From Bradyrhizobium aeschynomenes (GTDB lineage Bacteria > Pseudomonadota > Alphaproteobacteria > Rhizobiales > Xanthobacteraceae), in assembly GCF_013178945.1 (NCBI RefSeq), contig NZ_JABFDM010000014.1:99823-163822 (forward strand): a DNA stretch of 64,000 nt. The letters run 5' to 3'. Numbering within the stretch: the first letter of the stretch is position 1; every line of letters starts with the position of its first letter. The notes beneath the pieces were generated by a model. It was not told where the DNA came from. It did no database searches and was given only the letters and a program-made list of their open reading frames with translations. Shown one piece after another: positions 47,943-55,508 of the stretch. A program made the position numbers and the translations under genes.

Positions 47943-48956
47943 TCATAGCGCCGCTCGGAGGGCCTCGCCCAAGAGAGAAAGATCCTCCGGAAGCTCCGAT
48001 TCCCAGCGCATGATTTCTCCGGTGCGCGGGTGCTCGATCACCAGCAGATAGGCGTGCAGCGCCTGCCGCCCCAACTGGTCGAGCGCCGCCCGCGCCCCCG
48101 GCGCCAGCTGGTTCGCCTTGGTCTTGAAATGCGGGCCATAGACGGCGTCGCCCATCAGCGGATGTCCGAGATGGGCCAGATGCACGCGGATCTGGTGGGT
48201 GCGCCCGGTCTCGAGATGGCAGGCGATCAGCGAGGCCACCGGCTTGCCGTCGCGGCCGGTAAAACTCTCCATCACCTCGTAATGGGTGATGGCCTCGCGC
48301 CCCCGTGGGCGCACCGCCATCTTGTCGCGGGCATGCGGATGGCGGTCGATGGCTGCGTTGATCGTGCCATGCGGCCGGTGCGGCAGGCCCCAGGCGAAGG
48401 CGAGATAGCCGCGCTCCATCGCGCCGGTGCGACCGTGATCGGCGAACTGCGCGCTCAAGGAGGCGTGGGCGTGATCGTTCTTGGCGACCACCATCAGCCC
48501 CGTGGTGTCCTTGTCCAGCCGGTGCACGATGCCCGGCCGCTTGACCCCCCCAATACCTGAAAGACTGGCGCCGCAATGCGCGATCAGCGCGTTCACCAGC
48601 GTTCCGGTCTCATGCCCGGCGGCCGGATGCACCACCAAGCCCGCAGGCTTGTCGATGACGATGATGTCGTCGTCCTCGTAGACGATTGTCAGCGGGATCG
48701 CCTCGGCGGCGGGCTCGGCCGGGATGGCGTCGGGCACGTCGATTGTGATCGTGTCGCCGGCCGTGACGTGATAAGCGGGGTCCCGCACCGCCGCCTCGCG
48801 GAGCGACACCTGTCCGGCCAGGATCAGCGCCTTCAGCCGGGATCGCGACAGCTCCGGCAGCCTGGCTGCCAGCACGCGATCGAGCCGCGGCGAGCCTTCG
48901 TCGCCGGCGACAATGACCGTCATCAGACCGTGGGATTGTGAAGTCGAGATGTCCAT
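47943..48956 (-). CDS. rluD: RluD-like pseudouridine synthase
   Basis: A 337-residue RluA-family enzyme that isomerises uridines in 23S rRNA. An S4 RNA-binding domain (RLDRVLAARLPELSRSRLKA) precedes the catalytic domain with the Asp motif GIVHRLDKDTTGLMVVAKND and HLETGRTHQIRVHLAHLGHP. The start is uncertain: ATG 48956 overlaps the start of the divergent gene; ATG 48923 leaves a gap. Confidence 0.92.
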   Translation of the reverse strand: MDISTSQSHGLMTVIVAGDEGSPRLDRVLAARLPELSRSRLKALILAGQVSLREAAVRDPAYHVTAGDTITIDVPDAIPAEPAAEAIPLTIVYEDDDIIVIDKPAGLVVHPAAGHETGTLVNALIAHCGASLSGIGGVKRPGIVHRLDKDTTGLMVVAKNDHAHASLSAQFADHGRTGAMERGYLAFAWGLPHRPHGTINAAIDRHPHARDKMAVRPRGREAITHYEVMESFTGRDGKPVASLIACHLETGRTHQIRVHLAHLGHPLMGDAVYGPHFKTKANQLAPGARAALDQLGRQALHAYLLVIEHPRTGEIMRWESELPEDLSLLGEALRAAL

Positions 48957-49293
48957 GAATACTACCGTTGCGCCCGAGCCGTCCTCGCCCGAGCAGGCCC
49001 AGCTGATGGCGCGGCTGCGGCGCATGATGATGATCGCGGGCGTGACCACCTCGATCGCGATCGCCGTGCTTCTGGTCGCCATCGGCTACCGCCTTTTCCG
49101 CGGCGAGGGAAGCACAGCTTCAGGCCCGGACCTCACCGCCATGCTGCCCAAGGGCGCCCGCATCGTTTCCACCGGCACCGCCGGCGACCGCCTGGCCGTC
49201 ACTCTGGATGTGGGGGGCGCCACCGAGATCCGCACCTTCGACGCCAAAACCCTCAAACCCACCGGCCGCCTCCGCTTCGCGGTGGAGCCGTAA
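48949..49293 (+). CDS. small single-span membrane protein
   Basis: A 114-residue protein with one membrane helix (about residues 27-48, MIAGVTTSIAIAVLLVAIGY) and a short soluble C-terminal domain (KGARIVSTGTAGDRLAVTLD, TFDAKTLKPTGRLRF). It resembles a DUF6476-type protein paired with rluD in related species, but that is from memory. ATG 48955 would be an alternative start. Confidence 0.7.
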   Translation: MSMNTTVAPEPSSPEQAQLMARLRRMMMIAGVTTSIAIAVLLVAIGYRLFRGEGSTASGPDLTAMLPKGARIVSTGTAGDRLAVTLDVGGATEIRTFDAKTLKPTGRLRFAVEP

Positions 49294-49408
49294 GGGCAGG
49301 GGCGGAGCCCATCCTCCCGCCGCCGCCTTCGAGACGACTGCCTGCGGCGGTCTCCTCTGATGATATCGTTCGAACCGGCCTGCAACCTCCGCACCGCTTC
49401 GCGATGCA

Positions 49409-49568
49409 GCGCCCTCGCCCCTTGTGGGAGAGGGCAGCGCCGGCCGATCCGCAGGCTCGGTCGGGTGAGGGGTTCTCTCCGCGATTGCAACTCGTTGAGG
49501 CAGACCCCTCACCCGACCGAGATCGTTGCGCGATCATCCATGCCCTCTCCCACAAGGGGCGAGGGCGC
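49409..49568. repeat. palindromic intergenic repeat, family C-like, large inverted pair
   Basis: GCCCTCGCCCCTTGTGGGAG at the left (to 49438) and CTCCCACAAGGGGCGAGGGC at the right (49542 on) are perfect inverted copies 100 bp apart, with inner copies of CGGTCGGGTGAGGGG / CCCCTCACCCGACCG. A relative of the pair at 38488-38685. Confidence 0.85.
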
Positions 49569-49691
49569 AGTCACGGCCATCGCGCCCGCGGCGAGGTCGA
49601 TTGGCTTCCTGCTTCTCCACAAGGTTACTCTCTATGACTACGCTGACAGCGTAGGCTCCAGTGTGCAGCGGCCGCTCCGCCACTGACGGCT

Positions 49692-49732
49692 GATGGTGAG
49701 GAGCGCCGCAAGCGGCGCGTCTCGAACCATGG
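49692..49732. repeat. short inverted repeat
   Basis: ATGGTGAGGAGCGCCGCAAG followed by CGGCGCGTCTCGAACCATG: arms pair across the centre. It resembles a short element often found in Bradyrhizobium intergenic DNA. Confidence 0.55.
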
Positions 49733-49866
49733 GGCCTCTGCCGCCTCGGCTTCCTGCCGCGAATCGACCATCCCGCGCACGGAGCCGCTCCGCAACTCCC
49801 GGTATCATTGTCCCCCGGTTCCATCTCTGCTCTAAACTCCTCCAGGGAACTCTGGAGTGGGGTGGA

Positions 49867-50391
49867 ATGACCGGACGTCTCTCGCGCGCGCTGAGCCTGC
49901 TGGCGGCGGCGCTGCTGCTGACCGCCTGCGCCGCCACGTCGGCGCTGGAATCGCAGACCAAGCAGCGCGACGGCCGGATGGCGCGGCTGTATTTCCTGCG
50001 CGAGAAGGGCCTGGTCGGCGCCATGGGCGGTACCGCCGCGACCGCCGAGATCAAGATCGACGACAAATCCGTTGGCGTGCTGCGCAACGGCTATTACCTG
50101 TTCGTCGATCGTCCCGCAGGCACCCACACCCTCTCGGTCCAGAGCGGGATTTCGACGGCCTACGACACCGAGGTGCAAGTGCAGGCCGGACAGGTCTATT
50201 ATTTCAGTCTGGGGATCACGCCCTATGGTCCGCCCGGCCAGGTGCTGTTGAACCAGGCCTTCATCGGCGGCGGCCACGGCGAGCTGCTGGAGCCCAAGTC
50301 GAGGTTCACCTCGGCCATGGCCGGCACCGTGATCTATCGGATGGACCCCGCCGCCGGCGCCGCGCTGATGGCCCAGCTCCAGGCGCCGTGA
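49867..50391 (+). CDS. DUF2846-type lipoprotein
   Basis: A 174-residue lipoprotein: signal SRALSLLAAALLLTACAATS with lipobox LTAC (Cys22 becomes lipid-modified), then a beta-rich domain (RLYFLREKGLVGAMGGTAAT, VGVLRNGYYLFVDRPAGTHT) of the DUF2846 type, whose function is unknown. It is likely in the outer membrane or periplasm. The tRNA-Glu lies 95 bp downstream. Confidence 0.85.
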   Translation: MTGRLSRALSLLAAALLLTACAATSALESQTKQRDGRMARLYFLREKGLVGAMGGTAATAEIKIDDKSVGVLRNGYYLFVDRPAGTHTLSVQSGISTAYDTEVQVQAGQVYYFSLGITPYGPPGQVLLNQAFIGGGHGELLEPKSRFTSAMAGTVIYRMDPAAGAALMAQLQAP

Positions 50392-50486
50392 GGCCGGCGC
50401 CGACGACCGTTCCGCAACGCCGGCCATGAAATTTGCATCTGCCGTCTTGCGGCGCGGCGCGTTCAAGGCTATGCGGTTCACCTCAC

Positions 50487-50561
50487 GCTCCCTTCGTCTA
50501 GCGGTTAGGACGCGGCCCTCTCAAGGCTGAAACAGGGGTTCGATTCCCCTAGGGAGCGCCA
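50487..50561 (+). tRNA. tRNA-Glu (CTC)
   Basis: A complete cloverleaf: acceptor GCTCCCT/AGGGAGC, D arm GTCTAGCGGTTAGGAC, anticodon loop CTCTCAA with CTC at 34-36, T arm AGGGG-TTCGATT-CCCCT and encoded CCA at 50559-50561. It is the integration site of the island to its right; the integrase reads into it from the opposite strand. Confidence 0.96.
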
Positions 50562-51663
50562 TTTTCCAAGCTAAACTATTGATATCCAAGGCTTCATCGG
50601 TGGAGTTTGCCACTTCGCCAATTGGCGGTTTGCCACTTTCATTTTTGGACTGCCGCTGGATCGCCTGTCTCGCCAGCCGCTCCTGGTCAGCCGCGCGCGT
50701 ATAGCGCTCAACTTCTGCTAGCGTCTTGTGCCCGGTAATCGCCGCAATCTCGCTTGCGGAGCACCCGGCTTCGGCTAGTCGCCGCGCGGCGGCTTTTCGG
50801 AGCCCATGGGCCTTGCAGCGTTGGGGGAGCCCTGCTTCCCGGATGGCGGCCGAGATCATCTGGCCGAAGCCCTTCACGGAGAACCGCTCGCCATAAGCCG
50901 TCGCCAGGATTGTCGAATGGCTACGGTTCGCAGTCGAAAGGACGCGATCCAGCGCCTCATGGATCGGAATGGTGAGCTTCGCGGCTGTCTTTTGCTGTGC
51001 AACGCGGATCGCACCTCCTGAAATGTCTGCCCACGTCATCCGATAAACGTCTGACCCGCGTTGACCCGTGTAGAGGAGCAGCGCAAACGTCAGACGCTCC
51101 CGGGTGCCTTCCGGCCAATGGCGCTCGAAGACCGCTATCTCGCTTTCATTCCAGGTATGGATTTCCTTCGACTTGTAGCCCCGCACACCGGCAGTTGGAT
51201 CTCGATCGGTCCATCCCAGCGCCATGGCGTAGCGGACCAGGGTTCGGATCCGCTTCAGCAAGATAATGCCGGCTCCCGGCCTGTCGGCCATCTTGCCGAT
51301 GACGATGTCGACATGCTCTCGCGTCATTTGATCGACACGCCGGTGACCGTGCTCTTCAAGGAAGCCGTCGATCACTCGCCTATAGTTAGTGCGGCTGGAA
51401 GTGGACAGCGACCGATACTGGGGGGAGCCGTAATAGAGGATCGCGAGTGCGGCGAAGGTCTTGGGAGCGGCTGCCCGTCGTAGCTCAGCAGGCTTTGGCC
51501 TGTTGGCCAACAGCGCCGCGTATGTGTCCATGAACTCACGACAGCCGGGCAAGCCAGGAAGGGGCGTACGCCTTCCGTCGCGGCGGAAGTAGTAGCGCAT
51601 GCGGCCCTGACGATCACGAAATGCGTGAACATACTTCAACCGGATTACACCACGTCCGCCCAT
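50521..51663 (-). CDS. tyrosine recombinase/integrase of the tRNA-Glu island
   Basis: A 380-residue phage-type integrase. Catalytic residues are visible: Arg202 (LLLYTGQRGSDVYRMTWADI), His286 and Arg289 (KAHGLRKAAARRLAEAG), His312 (AITGHKTLAE) and the nucleophile Tyr321 (VERYTRAADQE). The N-terminal arm-binding and SAM-like domains precede it. The last dozen residues (LPRGIEPLFQP and neighbours) are encoded by the complementary strand of the tRNA-Glu gene, and the stop codon is inside the tRNA. The start is ATG 51663, overlapping the upstream excisionase-like gene by 19 nt. Confidence 0.93.
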   Translation of the reverse strand: MGGRGVIRLKYVHAFRDRQGRMRYYFRRDGRRTPLPGLPGCREFMDTYAALLANRPKPAELRRAAAPKTFAALAILYYGSPQYRSLSTSSRTNYRRVIDGFLEEHGHRRVDQMTREHVDIVIGKMADRPGAGIILLKRIRTLVRYAMALGWTDRDPTAGVRGYKSKEIHTWNESEIAVFERHWPEGTRERLTFALLLYTGQRGSDVYRMTWADISGGAIRVAQQKTAAKLTIPIHEALDRVLSTANRSHSTILATAYGERFSVKGFGQMISAAIREAGLPQRCKAHGLRKAAARRLAEAGCSASEIAAITGHKTLAEVERYTRAADQERLARQAIQRQSKNESGKPPIGEVANSTDEALDINSLAWKMALPRGIEPLFQP

Positions 51664-51902
51664 GTATCGGATCCTTCGCTCTCTCCTTCATGAGGAAGAG
51701 CCTTGAACGCCGCGCGCAGCTCATCAACGTCCCAGACAAAGCGCCGGTCAATTCGCCGAGGCCGCGGCATCCGGGCTTCTTTGACGAGCGCGCGGAACTT
51801 GCTTGCGGAGACGCCGATCGCCGCGGCCGCCTCGATTTCGCCAAGGCCAAATACAACTGGCAAAAGTGGCAACATGTCGATTCGCGAGGGTGCGCGCTTC
51901 AT
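51645..51902 (-). CDS. excisionase-like HTH protein (AlpA/MerR-type)
   Basis: An 85-residue protein with a helix-turn-helix (GLGEIEAAAAIGVSASKFRA, RMPRPRRIDRRFVWDVDELR), typical of small excisionases that bias an integrase toward excision or regulate its gene. It overlaps the integrase start by 19 nt, so the two are translated together. Confidence 0.75.
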   Translation of the reverse strand: MKRAPSRIDMLPLLPVVFGLGEIEAAAAIGVSASKFRALVKEARMPRPRRIDRRFVWDVDELRAAFKALPHEGESEGSDTWADVV

Positions 51903-52516
51903 GGGTTCGGCTGAGGCTGCTCAGGACTTTGCGGTTAGAATTTCCGCCAATCTGGCAAATCCACATTTTGAACTGAAGTACCGACTTTCTTTATCGCAGG
52001 ATCGACGAGCTTTGAATACAATCGGCCAAGTATGAGAGCGCCGCGCGATCCGCAGTGAATCCAGGCGGCGGAGATTTGTTGGTCGCCAATCGTCCACCTC
52101 CTTCTTGTCCGCTGCTTATGAACGTGCGGTTGATCCTGATGCTGCGGAGCATCTGTAAAGGGACGGAACAGCGAGGATCGGTGATCGGACGCGTCCCTTC
52201 AAGGGTCCGTAGGGCCCGCTCTACGAGCCGCGTGGCTCGCTTTAGCGCAAAGGCGCTCTTTTTTGTTCCAAACCGAACTAGCCGAGGTTTTCACAGCAGG
52301 ATCGCAACCGTCGTGGGCACTCAAGCGAGTCGCGCTCAAGAGGTCTACGCGTGCTGACCGCGACTCTGCGCGGCCATACAGCCTGTGGGCGATGGAGTAA
52401 AGTACTGAAAACCTTGGATATGCAGATTGCCGGCCACAAATAGCTGGACGATTTCGCAAACGTTCACATAGAGTTACGACCGCAAACGACTCAATGGACG
52501 GGGAAATCACCTACAG
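51903..52516. other. 614-bp control region between xis and mod, no gene seen
   Basis: No credible open reading frame. It must contain the promoters of the divergent xis-int and mod-res-Z1 units. A plus-strand intrinsic terminator at 52225-52264 implies an RNA transcribed from upstream of it (see findings). Confidence 0.5.
52225..52264 (+). terminator. intrinsic terminator in the xis-mod gap
   Basis: A first hairpin GAGCC-GCGT-GGCTC (52225-52238) is followed by AGCGC-AAAG-GCGCT (52244-52257), then C and six T. No protein gene upstream on this strand would use it. Confidence 0.75.
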
Positions 52517-55498
52517 ATGGCGGCCGGGAAGAACGATGACGTAGATGACGACTTCGAGCTAGAAGTTCAGGATGAGCCCGCGGGTCCGACTCCAAAGGCC
52601 AAGAAGCCCAAGTCTAAGAAGTCGAAGGCGCCGAACGCACCCGCACAGATTGTCAGCTATCGGCATCCCGACAAGCGGGTCAACAATCCTGAAGTGGGCA
52701 TGGTTCACCCGGAGAACGATCCGGACGAGCCCAAGACAGTATGGCGATATGATCCACACATTGATCCTGCCCTTCAGTTTGACAGCACCCGGAGTCGAGT
52801 TGAGGCGCTCATCGATGAGGCGCTGGAGAGTGGTGATCAAGAAGCCATGCACGCAGCGCTTTCTGAACTGAAGCGGTTGCAGTTGCCCTACCTGAACTGG
52901 ACCGGCAGGGCCGAGCGTACGTCTTTCGAGGTTGATACTGTTTCTTTGCACGTTCACGAGCGGATTGATCCTGCGTCCATTCTGGCCGCCGTTCGTCGGA
53001 AGATGAAAAGCGAGAAGGGAACGGTTGAGCGACCGGTTCAGCCCGGTTTGTTCGACGCTCCTTTTGAAGCGCTGCCCCTTCGGCAAGCGGTCGATTTTTA
53101 CAAGCACGAGAAAAGTTGGTCGAACCGGCTTATTGCTGGAGACTCCCTGCTTATCATGAACTCCCTTCTTAAAAAGGAGAGTATGGCTGGGCAGATTCAG
53201 ATGATCTACATCGACCCACCTTACGGCATTAAGTACGGCTCGAATTTTCAACCCTTCACGAACAAGCGGGATGTAAAGGACGGTGCTGATGCGGATCTGA
53301 CCCAAGAACCGGAAATGATCAAAGCTTTCCGGGATACTTGGGAGCTTGGGATCCACTCATATCTGACCTACCTGCGCGATCGCCTCTTGATGGCGCGATC
53401 TCTTCTGCATGCCTCCGGCAGCATTTTCGTGCAGATCGGAGATGAAAACCTCCACCTTGTCCGCCAGCTTCTCGATGAGGTGTTCGGAGCAGAAAATTTC
53501 TCCGCTCAGATCGCGTTCAAGGCCACCGATCCGCTTGGGCAAAAAGGCGTCGCCCGCGTTTATGATCACCTGCTCTGGTACGCCAAGAGCCGCGCCCAAA
53601 TGAAATTTCGCGGCATCTACCGGCCACGCAATATTGCCGACGACAATGAGTATCGCTTCTTCGATCTTTTTCCCGGCGAAGAGGAGCCATCGAGAGACTC
53701 AGAGCGGTTCCGGACTACGGTATACCGGCGTCGGAATGCGACCTCATCAGGCTTTACTGAATCCTGCACCTTCGATCTGGAATTTCAAGGTGAGCGCTTC
53801 CCGCCGCCGGGCAACAAAAGTTGGTCGAGCAACTCCGAAGGAATGGCGCGGCTGATCAGAGCAAACCGTCTCTTCTTATTAGGGAAAGACCCCTACTACA
53901 AGCAGTTTAACCGTGACTTCCCTCTTTCCCAATATGAGAATTGCTGGACCGATAAGCCTGCTGCGCAGGGTAAGAAGTATGTGGTGGAGACGGCCGCCAA
54001 ATTTGTTGAGCGCTGTCTTCTTATGACCACAGATCCTGGTGACCTGATTCTTGATCCGACTTGCGGCTCCGGAACGACTGCTTTTGTTGCGGAGAAGTGG
54101 GGGCGACGCTGGATCACCTGCGACACCTCTCGTGTGGCCATCACGCTGGCTAAGCAGCGCTTGATGACGGCAAGCTACGACTACTACACGCTGCGCTATC
54201 CTCACGAGGGTCTCAAAGGCGGCTTCTCTTATAAGACAGTTCCACACGTGACTTTGAAGTCAATCGCGAATAATCCGGAGATTGACGAGATTTTCGATGC
54301 ACTTCATCCGGCCGTCATTAAGGCGCTCGACGCTCTAAATCAGCAGTTGAAGTCCGTACCGACTTTCACCGTCCTAACTGGAACCCGAAAGGACAAAAAG
54401 CTTCGACTTTCTGCGGAAGACACTTTGGAAGAATGGGAAGTACCTGTTGAGTGGCCAAACGAATGGCCAGCGAATGCTCAAGAGGCCTTTGAGCAATTCC
54501 ATCATGCGCGACGTGCTCTCCAAAGCAAAATTGATAGCTCTATCACTGCTCATGCCGAACAGGAGGTGCTCTATGATGATCCTGAAGTTGACAGGAACCG
54601 GCAGAGGATCGTTGGTCCGTTCAGTGTAGAAGCTGTCCCAAACCCCACCGTCATTAGCCTCGATAAGGCACAGCCTTCACACTCCTCACACGCATCAATT
54701 GTGCGAACTGGAGAAACATCACGTCAAAGCTCTTGGCGCGACGAGCTTATGAAGGCTGGCGTTCGTGGAAAGGGCGGCCAAAAGCTAAAGTTCGCCGAAC
54801 TTGAGACGATACCCGGCCTGAGAAATCTGCATACGAGCGGAGCGCTCGACACTGGCGAGCGCGTCGTCGTCAGCTTTGGTCCCGAACATGCCGCGCTCGA
54901 ACAGCGGCAAGTCGAACTGGCGCTCAAGGATGCCGAGAAACTTCGACCCTCGCCGAAATTCGTGGTGTTCTGCGCCTTCGCCTTTGATCCTGAGGCCGCG
55001 AAGGATATCGACGAGATCAATTGGCCCGGAGTGACCATGCTGCGGGTACAGATGAACACTGACCTCCTGACCGAGGACTTGAAAAAGGGGCGCGCCAGCA
55101 ACGAAAGCTTCTGGCTCATGGGGCAGCCTGATGTAGAGCTCAGGGCACTAGCTGATGGGCGTTGGCAGGTCGAAGTGCACGGGTTTGACTATTTTGATAC
55201 GAAGCAAGGTGAGCTCGTGTCGGGTGGCAAGAACAGAATCGCGATGTGGTCTCTGGACCCCGACTACGATCAGCGGTCATTATTCCCGCATCAGGTCTTC
55301 TTCCCCATAGCGGGCAAAAAGGACGGCTGGCAGCGGCTGAAGAAAACGATCCGCGCCGAACTGGACGAGTCTCTTTTGGACAAGTTCAACGGCACAGTGT
55401 CCTTGCCTTTTGAGGCTGGTGAAAACCAGTGTGTTGCCGTGAAAATTGTCGATGATCGCGGCATTGAGTCGCTCAAAGTCATTCCCCTGAACCGATGA
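52517..55498 (+). CDS. type III-like DNA adenine methyltransferase (Mod)
   Basis: A 993-residue methyltransferase of the beta class. Motif IV DPPY is at residues 233-236 (MIYIDPPYGIKYGSNF), and motif I DPTCGSG at 513-519 (LILDPTCGSGTTAFVAEKWG), the circular order typical of type III Mod subunits that make N6-methyladenine. A Lys/Pro-rich N-terminal tail (residues 26-45) and about 180 extra residues before the core, plus a long C-terminal region (residues 600-990), make it larger than classic Mod (about 650). It likely modifies host DNA and recognises the target for the whole complex. Res follows 10 nt later. Confidence 0.9.
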   Translation: MAAGKNDDVDDDFELEVQDEPAGPTPKAKKPKSKKSKAPNAPAQIVSYRHPDKRVNNPEVGMVHPENDPDEPKTVWRYDPHIDPALQFDSTRSRVEALIDEALESGDQEAMHAALSELKRLQLPYLNWTGRAERTSFEVDTVSLHVHERIDPASILAAVRRKMKSEKGTVERPVQPGLFDAPFEALPLRQAVDFYKHEKSWSNRLIAGDSLLIMNSLLKKESMAGQIQMIYIDPPYGIKYGSNFQPFTNKRDVKDGADADLTQEPEMIKAFRDTWELGIHSYLTYLRDRLLMARSLLHASGSIFVQIGDENLHLVRQLLDEVFGAENFSAQIAFKATDPLGQKGVARVYDHLLWYAKSRAQMKFRGIYRPRNIADDNEYRFFDLFPGEEEPSRDSERFRTTVYRRRNATSSGFTESCTFDLEFQGERFPPPGNKSWSSNSEGMARLIRANRLFLLGKDPYYKQFNRDFPLSQYENCWTDKPAAQGKKYVVETAAKFVERCLLMTTDPGDLILDPTCGSGTTAFVAEKWGRRWITCDTSRVAITLAKQRLMTASYDYYTLRYPHEGLKGGFSYKTVPHVTLKSIANNPEIDEIFDALHPAVIKALDALNQQLKSVPTFTVLTGTRKDKKLRLSAEDTLEEWEVPVEWPNEWPANAQEAFEQFHHARRALQSKIDSSITAHAEQEVLYDDPEVDRNRQRIVGPFSVEAVPNPTVISLDKAQPSHSSHASIVRTGETSRQSSWRDELMKAGVRGKGGQKLKFAELETIPGLRNLHTSGALDTGERVVVSFGPEHAALEQRQVELALKDAEKLRPSPKFVVFCAFAFDPEAAKDIDEINWPGVTMLRVQMNTDLLTEDLKKGRASNESFWLMGQPDVELRALADGRWQVEVHGFDYFDTKQGELVSGGKNRIAMWSLDPDYDQRSLFPHQVFFPIAGKKDGWQRLKKTIRAELDESLLDKFNGTVSLPFEAGENQCVAVKIVDDRGIESLKVIPLNR

Positions 55499-55508
55499 GA
55501 GTGAGTGC

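Noticed and set aside
50487..50561. tRNA-Glu disrupted by the island
   Set aside because: The gene is complete including CCA; integration restores the 3' end.
52055..52357. 100-codon frame in the xis-mod gap
   Set aside because: It crosses the intrinsic terminator, has no start site, and resembles no protein.
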